64,000 nt of DNA from contig LXQJ01000012.1 of NCBI GenBank assembly GCA_001683895.1, positions 60,610-124,609 of the forward strand, in the 5' to 3' direction. The position numbers and the translations under genes are program-made. Shown piece after piece: positions 51,037 to 60,074 of this stretch. Source of the stretch: Luteimonas sp. ANT-B3E (GTDB taxonomy: Bacteria > Pseudomonadota > Gammaproteobacteria > Xanthomonadales > Xanthomonadaceae). Each line of letters begins with the position of its first letter. Positions within the stretch are counted from its first letter, which is position 1. The notes beneath the pieces were generated by a model, which ran no database searches, had not been told where the DNA came from, and was given only the letters and a program-made list of their open reading frames with translations.

Positions 51037-52476
51037 TCAGAGCAACGGTGACAGCAGCCGCGCGAATGCCTCCGGCAGGCGCGCACCCAGCAGGCTGCGC
51101 GGCCGACCCTTCTGCACCCGTGGCGCCGACGCGAGGTCGTGCTCGATCAGCGCCGCCAGCTGCCGGGCGATATCGACGTCGTCGAACAGCATCGACACTT
51201 CGAAGTTGAGCCGGAACGAGCGGTGGTCGAAGTTGGCGCTGCCGATGATCGCCAGCGCGTCGTCGACCAGCAGCGTCTTGGCGTGCAGCAGCCGCGGCCC
51301 GTACTCATGGATGCGCACACCGGCCTCCAGCAGCTGGCCGAAATACGACCGCGCAGCCAGCGACACAAGCAGAGAATCGCTGCGCCGCGGCACCACCAGC
51401 CGCACGTCCAGGCCCGCCATCGCCGCCGAGGTCAGCGCCATCAGTGCCGCCTCGCCGGGCACGAAATATGGCGTGGTCAGCCACACCCGATGGCGCGCGG
51501 CATGGATCGCGGCCACGTGCACGCGGTGGATCGCCTCCCAGCCGTTGTCCGGGCCGGAGCTGAGCACCTGGGCGGAGATCGCACCTGTCTCGGCGCGCGG
51601 CGTCTGTTCGCGGATCGCCACCAGGCAATCCCGGTTGCCGGTCGCGTAGACCCAGTCCTCGGCGAACACCAGCTGCAGCACGCGCACCGCGTCTCCGACG
51701 ATGCGCAGGTGCAGGTCACGGTACGGCGAGGAGTGCACGCGCTCGTCCTGCACGTCGGCGACGTTCATACCGCCGGTGTAGGCGATGCGGCCATCGATGA
51801 CGACGATCTTGCGGTGGGTGCGGAGGTTGATCCACGGTCGCTGCCAGACGCGGCCGAAGCGCATCGGGTGGAACCAGGCGACCTCGCCGCCTGCGGCGAC
51901 CAGATCGTCGAAGAACCCGCGCGACGAAGCCGAACCCACCGAGTCCAGCAGCAGGCGCACGGTCACGCCGGCGCGGGCGCGCTCCACCAGCGCATCGCGC
52001 AGCGCGGCGCCGGTGCGGTCGGGCTCGTAGATGTAGTACTCGATGTTGACGTGATGGCGCGCGGCGGCGACATCGGCCAGCAGCGCCTGGTACTTGGCGG
52101 CGCCGTCGACCAGCAGGCGCACGTCGCTGGCAGTGCTGCGCGGCAGCCCGGTGGTCGCCTCGCCCAGGCGCACCAGCTCGGCGGCGTCCTCGTGCACGCC
52201 GTCGCGGTCGACGCGGCTGATGGCATCCCGGCTGCGCGCGCGCCGCAGCTGCTGGCGGCGGATCCGCTGCGGCCCGAACACGTGATAGACCAGCAGCCCG
52301 ACGTACGGCAGCAGCGCCAGCCCCATCAGCCAGCTCAGCGTCGCCACCGGCTCGCGCTTCTGCAGCACGATCCACGCGCCCAGCAGCATCAGGTAGCCCA
52401 GCCAGCCGAGTCCGAGGTACAGCTTGAGGTGCGGGATGGCCCAGAACGCGTGCCAGCCGTCGATCAGTGCGTCCAT
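51037..52476 (-). CDS. cls: cardiolipin synthase
   Basis: 479-residue phospholipase-D-superfamily enzyme that makes cardiolipin from phosphatidylglycerol in the inner membrane. Two N-terminal hydrophobic segments (LKLYLGLGWLGYLMLLGAWIVL, TLSWLMGLALLPYVGLLVYHVF) are followed by two HKD motifs, THRKIVVIDG and LHAKTLLVDD. ATG 52476 is preferred to the track start because of AGGATG upstream. Specific paralogue (ClsA, B or C type) not decided; the N-terminal anchors suggest the ClsA type. Confidence 0.9.
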   Translation of the reverse strand: MDALIDGWHAFWAIPHLKLYLGLGWLGYLMLLGAWIVLQKREPVATLSWLMGLALLPYVGLLVYHVFGPQRIRRQQLRRARSRDAISRVDRDGVHEDAAELVRLGEATTGLPRSTASDVRLLVDGAAKYQALLADVAAARHHVNIEYYIYEPDRTGAALRDALVERARAGVTVRLLLDSVGSASSRGFFDDLVAAGGEVAWFHPMRFGRVWQRPWINLRTHRKIVVIDGRIAYTGGMNVADVQDERVHSSPYRDLHLRIVGDAVRVLQLVFAEDWVYATGNRDCLVAIREQTPRAETGAISAQVLSSGPDNGWEAIHRVHVAAIHAARHRVWLTTPYFVPGEAALMALTSAAMAGLDVRLVVPRRSDSLLVSLAARSYFGQLLEAGVRIHEYGPRLLHAKTLLVDDALAIIGSANFDHRSFRLNFEVSMLFDDVDIARQLAALIEHDLASAPRVQKGRPRSLLGARLPEAFARLLSPLL

Positions 52477-52695
52477 GGCAGCATCCTGGAGGTCGCGGCA
52501 TGTGCGCCTTGCCATCGTAGGCTACGGGGATGCGGCCGATCGGACCAGCGCGCGGACGCCGCCGCGCCGCCCGCACGTCGCCTCGCGGCAATCCCGGCCG
52601 CTGTCCGCTGCAACCGCCCGATTCACGGAACATGCACACCGGCGACGACGTTGCTTGGTACGGTGCGCGCCACGTTTCCCGACAGTCCGCTCCCG

Positions 52696-53859
52696 ATGTC
52701 GAATCCACCCCAACGAGACCCGGCCAGCGACGACGGCCGCTTCCGCCTTGCCATGGCGTCGTCTGGCATCGGCATGGCCATCGTCGACCTGGAGGGCCGC
52801 TGGGTGGAGGTCAATCCGGCGCTGGAGCGGATGCTGGGCCATGTCGCGTCCGGGCTGGTGGGGCGCAGCGTGTTCGCCAGCGTCCACCCCGATGATGTGG
52901 CAGATTCACGCGCCGCCGCGCGAGGCCTCGCAGAGGGCACGCTGCCGGTGGTCGACGTACAGCGGCGCTACCTGCAGCGCGACGGCGACATCGTCTGGAT
53001 GCACATCAATGCCGCGGTGATGCGCGACGAAGCCGGCTCGCCGCGCTATTTCATTGCCCAGCTGCGCGATGTGACCAGCCAGCGCGCGGCCGAGGCAGCG
53101 CTGCAGGCGGCGGCCACGATGCTCGAGTCGCGCGTCGCCGAGCGCAGCGCCGAGCTGGAAAAGCTCGGGCGCCAGCAGGACCTGTTCGCGTACGGCGTTT
53201 CCCACGACCTGCGCGCGCCGCTGCGCGCGATCGACAGTTTCGCCGCGCTGCTGGCGGGGCAGCACGCGCACCAGCTGGACGACAGCGGCCGCGACTACCT
53301 CGCGCGCATCCGCGGCGCCGCCACGCGCATGGGCGGGCTGCTCGACGCGCTGCTGGAGCTGTCGCGCGCCTCGCGCACCGAGCTGCGCCCGGGCCCGGTC
53401 GACGTCAGCCTGGTCGCGGAGTGGGTCGGCGCGGAGCTGCAGGACGCCGACCCGAAACGCGCTGCCGACATCGTGGTCGCGCCTGGGCTGGTTGCCCGCG
53501 GCGATGAGCGCCACATCAAGCTGCTGTTGACACAGCTGCTGAAGAACGCGTGGAAGTTCTCGCGCGACCGTGACCGCGTGCGCATCGACGTCGACGGCGA
53601 GGTGGTCGGCGACCACCTGGTGGTGACCGTGCGCGACCAGGGCATCGGCTTCGACATGCGCTACGCCGACCGCATGTTCGAGCCCTTCCAGCGCCTGCAC
53701 GGGCCGGAGGAGGCGGGCGGCAACGGGCTGGGGCTGGCGATCGCGCAGTGCATCGCCGAGCGCCACGGCGGCCGCATCCGGGCGGAATCCACGCCCGGCG
53801 TCGGCAGTACTTTCCATGTCGAGCTGCCGCGCGCGGCGGACAGCGAGGAGGCGCCATGA
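52696..53859 (+). CDS. PAS-domain sensor histidine kinase
   Basis: 387 residues from ATG 52696. A PAS/PAC module (FRLAMASSGIGMAIVDLEGRWVEVNPALERMLG, then FIAQLRDVTSQRAAE) is joined by a coiled coil to HisKA with the phospho-histidine in GVSHDLRAPLRAIDSF, then HATPase with NAWKFSRD, DQGIGFD and NGLGLAIAQCI. No membrane helices, so it is cytoplasmic. The HisKA sequence resembles phytochrome-type kinases. It overlaps the response regulator gene by ATGA, its cognate partner. Confidence 0.9.
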   Translation: MSNPPQRDPASDDGRFRLAMASSGIGMAIVDLEGRWVEVNPALERMLGHVASGLVGRSVFASVHPDDVADSRAAARGLAEGTLPVVDVQRRYLQRDGDIVWMHINAAVMRDEAGSPRYFIAQLRDVTSQRAAEAALQAAATMLESRVAERSAELEKLGRQQDLFAYGVSHDLRAPLRAIDSFAALLAGQHAHQLDDSGRDYLARIRGAATRMGGLLDALLELSRASRTELRPGPVDVSLVAEWVGAELQDADPKRAADIVVAPGLVARGDERHIKLLLTQLLKNAWKFSRDRDRVRIDVDGEVVGDHLVVTVRDQGIGFDMRYADRMFEPFQRLHGPEEAGGNGLGLAIAQCIAERHGGRIRAESTPGVGSTFHVELPRAADSEEAP

Positions 53860-54296
53860 AGCAGAAGCCGATCCTGCTGGTCGAGGACAATCCCGACGAC
53901 GTCGAGCTGACGCGCATCGCGTTCGCTGAGGCCAAGATCGCGAATGAGCTGGTCGTGGTCGCTGACGGCGCCGAGGCGCTCGACTATCTGTACGCCCGAG
54001 GCGCCCACGCCGACCGCGACATCGACGACCTGCCGTCGATCGTGCTGCTCGACCTCAACCTGCCCAAGGTCGACGGTCGCGAGGTGCTGCAGGTGATCCG
54101 CGGCGATGCGCGCACGAAGAGCCTGCCGGTGGTGGTGCTGACCACCAGCACCGAGCGCTTCGACGTCGAGGCCAGCTACGCGCTGGGCGTCAACAGCTAC
54201 ATCCAGAAGCCGGTGGACTTCGAGCAGTTCGTCTGGGCGGTCAAGCAGGTCGGGCTGTACTGGCTGGTGCTGAACCACCCGCGCGAAGGCGAGTGA
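53856..54296 (+). CDS. single-domain response regulator (Rcp1-like)
   Basis: 146 residues consisting only of a receiver: acidic pair in LLVEDNPDD, phospho-acceptor in IVLLDLNLPKVDG, Thr in VVLTTST and Lys in IQKPVDFEQF. There is no output domain, as in Rcp1-type regulators that pair with phytochrome-like kinases, so it may pass phosphate to another protein or act by binding. Translationally coupled to the PAS kinase. Confidence 0.9.
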   Translation: MKQKPILLVEDNPDDVELTRIAFAEAKIANELVVVADGAEALDYLYARGAHADRDIDDLPSIVLLDLNLPKVDGREVLQVIRGDARTKSLPVVVLTTSTERFDVEASYALGVNSYIQKPVDFEQFVWAVKQVGLYWLVLNHPREGE

Positions 54297-54314
54297 CGCA
54301 CGCCCGGCGCGCGA

Positions 54315-55010
<696 letters not shown>

Positions 55011-55095
55011 GGCGGCGGGCGATGCGCGGCGGGTCCGCGGAGCGCGCAGGGTACGCAACCGCGGCGGCGATGGCACCGCGGCAGCGCCGCTGCCG

Positions 55096-55854
55096 CTACG
55101 ACCCCGCGTACAGCGCCTCGGCGCGCTGGAACTGGATCCAGCTGGTGGCGATGAACTTGTCGCCGCGCTGCGGCCGGTTGCCGCGGTGGGTGTGGGTGAA
55201 GGCAGTGGGCGCGATCAGGAGCGCGCCGGCCTCGGGGCGCACCTTGCGACGCTGGAAGAGGAACTCGGTCTCGCCCTCGTCGAAGTCGTCGTTGAGGTAG
55301 ACCGTCCACAGCAGGTGCCGGTGCAGGGTCTCGCAGTCGGGCGCACGTGGGTACAGCTCGCAGTGCCAGTAGGGGTAGCCGCCCTCGCCGGCGCGGTACC
55401 ACTGCAGGTTCACCGCACCCGGGCGCAGGCAGGTGTGCACCAGCCCGCCCAGCCGCTGGTCGTCCATGCCGGCGATGTCGTCCGCGGACAGCCGCCGCAA
55501 TGCGCCGTCGGCGCCGGGCTGCTGCAGCATCAGCGGCGCGATCAGCGCCTGCGGCCAGCGCCGCAGGTAGGCCAGCACGCCGGTGTAGACCGCCACGTTG
55601 AGCTGGTGCTGCACGTCGGCCCAGGCCGCGTTGCCCTCCAGCGCGAGGTCGCGGCTGTGCTTGAGCTCGGGATACACGCCGCCGCCGACCTGGCCTGGCG
55701 TCAGCGCACTGCTGTCACGCATCCGCTCGACGATCGCCGCGCAGGCGTCCCGCTCCAGCGCGCCCGGGATGACCGCGATGAAGTCGTCGAGCGCCACGCT
55801 GCCCGCGGCCTCGGCAGCGGCGGCGTGCAGGATGTCATCGGGGGTGGCTGGCAT
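55096..55854 (-). CDS. 2-oxoglutarate/Fe(II) oxygenase family protein
   Basis: 252 residues. The double-stranded beta-helix core shows a proximal metal-binding pair in YPYWHCELYP, the strand HRHLLWTVYLNDDFDEGETEFL and a distal histidine region FTHTHRGNRP whose following basic residues would bind 2-oxoglutarate. This matches prolyl-4-hydroxylase-like oxygenases. The substrate is unknown. It follows the receiver-less LuxR gene and precedes the SEC-C gene on the minus strand. Confidence 0.78.
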   Translation of the reverse strand: MPATPDDILHAAAAEAAGSVALDDFIAVIPGALERDACAAIVERMRDSSALTPGQVGGGVYPELKHSRDLALEGNAAWADVQHQLNVAVYTGVLAYLRRWPQALIAPLMLQQPGADGALRRLSADDIAGMDDQRLGGLVHTCLRPGAVNLQWYRAGEGGYPYWHCELYPRAPDCETLHRHLLWTVYLNDDFDEGETEFLFQRRKVRPEAGALLIAPTAFTHTHRGNRPQRGDKFIATSWIQFQRAEALYAGS

Positions 55855-55929
55855 GGCGCTGGTCCGCGTCGGTCCGGACGTCGAGTGTCGCCAATCGGCG
55901 CGCGGATTTCATTCCGTGGCGCGGCGCGC

Positions 55930-56253
55930 TCAGATCACCTGCAGCGTGATCGCCTTCAGCACCGCGCGCGTGCGGTCGCGCGTGCCCAGCTTTTCCAGGA
56001 TCACCGACACGTAGTTCTTCACCGTGCCCTCGGCCAGGAACAGCGTGCGCGCGATCTCGCGGTTGGAGTAGCCGCCGGCCAGCAGCCGCAGGATCGCGAC
56101 CTCGCGCTCGCCGAAGGTCTGCGTGGGCGCGGCGTCGTCGCGGAAGCGGTAGCGCGCGCGCACCGGGTCGGTGCTCACCGGCTGCAGCGGGGCCGTCGGC
56201 CTCTTACTGGGGCTGCGCACCGGCTCGCCGGTGACCCTGGGCATGTCGGTCAT
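55930..56253 (-). CDS. LuxR-type HTH protein lacking a receiver domain
   Basis: About 107 residues if started at ATG 56253 (MTDMPRVTGEPV); the track starts at 56331. Only the C-terminal output domain of a NarL/FixJ response regulator is present: TFGEREVAILRLLAGGYSNREIARTLFLAEGTVKNYVSVILEKLGTRDRTRAVL. A full regulator would need about 120 more N-terminal residues, and only 140 bases remain before phhA. It is either a 5'-truncated relic or a stand-alone HTH regulator. Confidence 0.65.
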   Translation of the reverse strand: MTDMPRVTGEPVRSPSKRPTAPLQPVSTDPVRARYRFRDDAAPTQTFGEREVAILRLLAGGYSNREIARTLFLAEGTVKNYVSVILEKLGTRDRTRAVLKAITLQVI

Positions 56254-56394
56254 CGGCCCGCTGGGGGGTCGTCGATGTGGCGCTTCGCACGGCGCGACGC
56301 GCAGCGCGGCAACTGGCACGTGGTGCAGCACTACCAGCCCATGGTGGGCGCCGGCGTCGCCGTCCCGTCGCGCCGCTGCACGTTTCGCGACGCC

Positions 56395-57282
56395 TCAGAC
56401 GTCGCCGTCGCTTGCCCAGCCTTCGCCGCTGCCGCGCTGGTCGACGTGGTCGTCGTCCAGCACCGCGCCCGCGGGCACGGTGCCCAGCGCGTCGACGCGG
56501 GCGTAGATCGGGGTGAAGTCCGGCGCGGTGGCGTCGATCAACTGCGCGAAGCTGTCGATGACGAAGTACGTCTTCTGGAAGGTGTCGATGCGGTAGCGCG
56601 TGCGCATGATGCGCTGCAGGTCGAAGCCGATGCGGTTGGGCGCGGCGCTGTCCAGCGCGTGGATGGATTCGGTCTTGGACGACACGATGCCGCTGCCGTA
56701 GATGCGCAGCGCGCCGTCCTGCCGGATCAGCCCGAACTCCACCGTGTACCAGTACAGCCGCGTCAGCTGGGCCAGCGCGTCGGGGCCGATGGCGTGCGCC
56801 TTGACGCCGCCGCGGCCGTAGGCGGCCATGTAGTCCGCGAACAGCGGGTTCATGAGCAGCGGCACGTGGCCGAACAGGTCGTGGAAGAGGTCCGGTTCCT
56901 CGATGTAGTCCACCTGGTCAGGGCGCCGGATCCACCAGGTCACCGGGAAGCGGCGGTTGGCCAGGTGGTCGAAGAAGTCCAGCTCCGGCAGCAGCCCCTC
57001 CACGCCCATCAGCGTCCAGCCGGTGGCCGCCTCCAGCACGGTGTTGAGCTCGCTGAACTTCGGGATCGCGCCAGGGGTCATGCCCATCGCGTCCTGCGCG
57101 TCCAGGAACTCGCGGCAGGCCCGGCCCACCAGCACCTCGCGCTGGCGAGCGTACAGCGTGGCCCAGGTGGCGTGGTCGTCGGCGCTGTAGTCGTCCCAGG
57201 GCTGCTCGACGATGCCGGTGGCGTACACCGGCACGCGGCCCTTGTCGGTATGCAGGTTCTCGACGCGGCGTGGCTGGTTCAT
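56395..57282 (-). CDS. phhA: phenylalanine-4-hydroxylase
   Basis: 295-residue, iron- and tetrahydropterin-dependent enzyme that converts phenylalanine to tyrosine. The two histidine ligands are in HDLFGHVPLL and the glutamate ligand in YWYTVEFGLI; GSGIVSSKTESIHAL is also family-typical. ATG 57282 follows a GGGAGA ribosome-binding site. It is transcribed away from an Lrp/AsnC regulator gene, with repeated CGCGCAA half-sites in between. Confidence 0.94.
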   Translation of the reverse strand: MNQPRRVENLHTDKGRVPVYATGIVEQPWDDYSADDHATWATLYARQREVLVGRACREFLDAQDAMGMTPGAIPKFSELNTVLEAATGWTLMGVEGLLPELDFFDHLANRRFPVTWWIRRPDQVDYIEEPDLFHDLFGHVPLLMNPLFADYMAAYGRGGVKAHAIGPDALAQLTRLYWYTVEFGLIRQDGALRIYGSGIVSSKTESIHALDSAAPNRIGFDLQRIMRTRYRIDTFQKTYFVIDSFAQLIDATAPDFTPIYARVDALGTVPAGAVLDDDHVDQRGSGEGWASDGDV

Positions 57283-57324
57283 CGCAGTCTCCCGGTGCTT
57301 GGCCATCGACCATAACCGCCATCG

Positions 57325-57371
57325 CGCGCAAACGGGTTGCGTTGTTGCGCGGGATGGGCGGTTCCGCGCAA
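57325..57371. promoter_or_regulatory. repeated CGCGCAA half-sites between phhA and the Lrp-type gene
   Basis: CGCGCAA at 57325-57331, its reverse complement at 57345-57351 and CGCGCAA again at 57365-57371, all on a 20-base pitch in the 122-base divergent promoter region. Two helical turns per step would suit an Lrp-family oligomer wrapping DNA. Confidence 0.55.
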
Positions 57372-57404
57372 GATCCGTGCGCCAACCGCGCGGGACCCGC
57401 AAGC

Positions 57405-57884
57405 ATGTCCAAGGCCGCCGAGCTCGACCGCATCGACCTGCTGCTGCTGGCGGAACTCCAGCGCAGGGGCCGCATCAGCAACGCCGACCTCGCCGAGCGC
57501 GTGCACCTGTCGGCGTCGGCCTGCCTGCGCCGGGTGCAGCGGCTGGAGCGCGACGGCGTCATCGCCGGCTACCGCGCCGAGGTCGACGCCGACCGGCTTG
57601 GCCTGGGCCTGCAGGCCTTCGTGCGCGTGCAGCTCAACCACCACGACGCCGACGCCATCGCCGCCTTCGCCCGCGTGGTCGGCGACTGGGACGAGGTGAT
57701 CGCCTGCCACGCCCTCACCGGCGACATGGACTACCTGCTGCAGGTCGCGGTGCGCGACCTGGAGCACTTCTCCGGGTTCCTGCTGGACCGGCTGCTGACG
57801 CAGGCGGGCGTGGCGGACGTGAATTCGAGTTTCGTGCTGCGGACGGTGAAGGTGTTCCGGGGGATGCCGTTGGCGCGGGCGTGA
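57405..57884 (+). CDS. Lrp/AsnC-family transcriptional regulator
   Basis: 159 residues: N-terminal HTH (DRIDLLLLAELQRRGRISNADLAERVHLSASACLRRVQRLERDGVI) and C-terminal amino-acid-binding RAM domain (DEVIACHALTGDMDYLLQVAVRDLEHFSGFLLD). ATG 57405 gives the usual start. Divergent from phhA, which it probably regulates in response to an aromatic amino acid; that link is inferred from position and shared half-sites. It is the last chromosomal gene before the cassette array. Confidence 0.9.
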   Translation: MSKAAELDRIDLLLLAELQRRGRISNADLAERVHLSASACLRRVQRLERDGVIAGYRAEVDADRLGLGLQAFVRVQLNHHDADAIAAFARVVGDWDEVIACHALTGDMDYLLQVAVRDLEHFSGFLLDRLLTQAGVADVNSSFVLRTVKVFRGMPLARA

Positions 57885-58092
57885 GCGACGGCGGGATATC
57901 CGGCCTCGCGACACCCGACAGGGCTTGGCAGGTGGATATCCGGCGTATGGGATGGCAGGCTCTACCTAGCGCACGGCGGCTCATCTGCTGGCGGCTTGGG
58001 GGAATGCACAGGCCGTCCGTGATGGTGGATATTGACCGCAGGCGACGTATTCTCACTGCATGGATACGCCCCGTCCTGGGGTCTACTAGGTG
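57885..58092. other. left border of the cassette array, no attC structure
   Basis: About 208 bases between the Lrp-type gene and the first crossover point. GGATATCCGGC is present twice (57894-57904, 57934-57944) and a related TGGATAT at 58026. There is no folded attC partner for the core site at 58092-58098, so this is where an attI site would be expected. No integrase reading frame is visible on either strand. Confidence 0.5.
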
Positions 58093-59520
58093 TTAGCTCT
58101 CAGGAGAACGTTTATCGACATCCCGACCAAGAAGATCAACAACCAAGAGCTCGCACTTCTTCTCGAACTTAGAGAGTCGCACTTTCTGGACTTCAAAAGT
58201 GCGGAAATCTCGCCAGCGTCGTTGACCAAAACAGTCTCAGCGCTATGCAACACGAGCGGTGGCGAGATCTTTATTGGGGTAGAAGAGGTAGAGACAGCGG
58301 AGGGACCGTCGCTCGCGTGGAACGGTTTCGCTAAGGAGGAAGACGCCAATGCCCATTTAGACACTGTCGAGAAACTCTCGCCGCTGGGAAAGCATTACAC
58401 CGCAGAGTTTTTGTCCCATGACGACCAGCCTGGACTCGTGCTTCACCTATTTGCAAAGAAGGTCAAGAACATCATTGCGGCATCTAGCGGGAAGCCCTAT
58501 GTTAGAAGAAGCGCGCAGAACTTGGCCCTAAACGACCCCGCTGCGGTTAAGCAACTTGAGTACGATAAGGGGATCGTTTCCTTCGAAGACGAAAAGCTCG
58601 ACTACAACCTCGATCGCATTACCAACTCGACTGTAATTATCGAGTTTTTGCTCAGCGCATTCCCGAGCGCCGAGCCTCACGAGTTTTTGGACAAGCAGGA
58701 AGTGATCGTCGACGGCACACCGACCGTTGCGGCAACGATGCTGTTCCATGAACTGCCTCAGGCACCTCTGGCTAAGAGGTCGTCAATCAAGATATTGAGG
58801 TACAAAACCAAAGGCGACCAAGGAGAGAGGGATACGCTTGCCTTCGATCCGCTGTCTATAGAAGGCCCGGCATATGACTTGATATACGACGCGGTGGAGA
58901 AAACGAAGAGTCTTGTTGAAGAAATTAAAAAAGTCACGCCGGATGGACTAGTCTCGATTACCTATCCCCATGAGGCGCTGCACGAAATTGTTACGAATGC
59001 CGTACTGCACCGCGACTACAGCCTCAAAACTGACATTCAGATTAGAATTTTTGACAATCGTATTGAAATCGAAAGTCCTGGCCGCCTGCCCGGTCATGTG
59101 ACTGTCGAGCGCATTACCAAGACGCAAGCAGCGCGCAATCCGAAAATGGTTCGATTGATCAACAAGTTTCCGAATCCTCCGAACAAGGACGCAGGCGAGG
59201 GAATGAAGACGGCGTTTGAGTCCATGCATAAGCTCAGACTGAAGAAGCCTGAGATTGTGGAGAAGGAAGATTCGCTTCTAGTAATCCTTCGCCACGAACC
59301 GCTCGGCTCGCCAGAACAACTTGTGATGGAGTATCTGAGCAAGCCGGGACAAACAGAGATTACCAATGCGATCGCGCGAGATCTGACGGGAATACGCTCG
59401 GAAAACACTATGAAAGAGGCTTTCTACAAGCTGGCGGAGGCGGATCAGATTGAGCGCGTCCCGGGCAAGCAGGGAAACAAGGCTGCGTGGCAGAAGAAGA
59501 GCGACAAGCCTGAGAGCTAA
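58090..59520 (+). CDS. cassette 1: AlbA_2/HATPase protein (COG2865-like)
   Basis: 476 residues, very large for a cassette gene. Residues about 20-125 match an AlbA_2/Schlafen-type nucleic-acid-binding domain (LLLELRESHFLDFKSAE, CNTSGGEIFIGVEE). Residues about 295-385 match the RecG-like HATPase_c_4 region (PHEALHEIVTNAVLHRDYS, IFDNRIEIESPGRLP). The C-terminus looks like a winged helix (GQTEITNAIARDLTGI). The GTG at 58090 straddles the recombination core and has no ribosome-binding site; the AGGAG at 58102 instead points to an in-frame ATC at 58114. The stop is inside attC1. Possibly a regulator or defence protein; function unknown. Confidence 0.85.
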   Translation: MLALRRTFIDIPTKKINNQELALLLELRESHFLDFKSAEISPASLTKTVSALCNTSGGEIFIGVEEVETAEGPSLAWNGFAKEEDANAHLDTVEKLSPLGKHYTAEFLSHDDQPGLVLHLFAKKVKNIIAASSGKPYVRRSAQNLALNDPAAVKQLEYDKGIVSFEDEKLDYNLDRITNSTVIIEFLLSAFPSAEPHEFLDKQEVIVDGTPTVAATMLFHELPQAPLAKRSSIKILRYKTKGDQGERDTLAFDPLSIEGPAYDLIYDAVEKTKSLVEEIKKVTPDGLVSITYPHEALHEIVTNAVLHRDYSLKTDIQIRIFDNRIEIESPGRLPGHVTVERITKTQAARNPKMVRLINKFPNPPNKDAGEGMKTAFESMHKLRLKKPEIVEKEDSLLVILRHEPLGSPEQLVMEYLSKPGQTEITNAIARDLTGIRSENTMKEAFYKLAEADQIERVPGKQGNKAAWQKKSDKPES

Positions 59521-59574
59521 CAATTCGTCCAAGCCGACGCCGCTTCGCGGCGCGGCTTAACTCAGGTGTTAGGT
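59515..59574 (+). repeat. attC1
   Basis: 60-bp attC. Outer pair AGCTAAC/GTTAGGT, inner arms AAGCCGA/CGGCTT, terminal stem GCCGC-TTC-GCGGC. The outer left arm matches the start of cassette 1 (GTTAGCT). Confidence 0.93.
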
Positions 59575-59578
59575 GCCA

Positions 59579-60016
59579 ATGGAATTTGACTCGGTCCGGC
59601 CAGTTCTAAGCGGCATTGTCGGCGGCGGCATTGCGACGTGGCTTGTTTCATATTGGTCACGCCGGCTGCCTGCATCGTACGGCTCAAAGTCGCGTCAAAC
59701 ACTGTTACGGCAGCATCGCGCGGCAGTATGGGCTGCAAATGCCCTGTTCTTCCTCGGCCTTTTTTCTGGCGTCTCTCTCTACTGGTTTGGCGACTTTGCC
59801 GACACAGACCATACGCCCATGCTCTGGGCGTTCGGCCTCGCTTCTGTGCTCCCACTACTTGCAATTTACTTGATCTCACTGCTCGCCGGGCGCAGCGCAA
59901 AGGAGGCGTTTGTTGCTTACTCGTGGGGTCAAGGGAGCCCTATCTGGGCAACATATGGTTTATTGGGAGGAGGAGTTGTTGCTTTCTGCTTTGCAGTCGC
60001 TAGTCTTGGCACCTAA
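59579..60016 (+). CDS. cassette 2: four-helix membrane protein of unknown function
   Basis: 145 residues from ATG 59579. Four hydrophobic segments: LSGIVGGGIATWLVSYW, AANALFFLGLFSGVSLYWF, LWAFGLASVLPLLAIYLISLLAG and TYGLLGGGVVAFCFAVAS. The TAA stop lies in the attC2 outer arm, typical of cassette genes. There is no Shine-Dalgarno sequence close to the ATG, so expression may rely on the upstream gene or leader. No family recognised. Confidence 0.75.
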   Translation: MEFDSVRPVLSGIVGGGIATWLVSYWSRRLPASYGSKSRQTLLRQHRAAVWAANALFFLGLFSGVSLYWFGDFADTDHTPMLWAFGLASVLPLLAIYLISLLAGRSAKEAFVAYSWGQGSPIWATYGLLGGGVVAFCFAVASLGT

Positions 60017-60070
60017 CAATTCATTCAAGCCGAACTTGCTTCGCAAGTCGGCTTAATTCAGGCGTTAGGG
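60011..60070 (+). repeat. attC2
   Basis: 60-bp attC with terminal stem ACTTGC-TTC-GCAAGT and inner arms AAGCCGA/TCGGCTT. Cassette 2 ends GGCACCTAAC, the complement of its start. Confidence 0.93.
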
Positions 60071-60074
60071 GTGC

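Noticed and set aside
57715-58364. Minus-strand frames at the array edge, checked as a broken integron integrase
   Set aside because: No tyrosine-recombinase motif (no Arg...His-x-x-Arg...Tyr pattern) is visible; they are shadows of the spacer and cassette 1.
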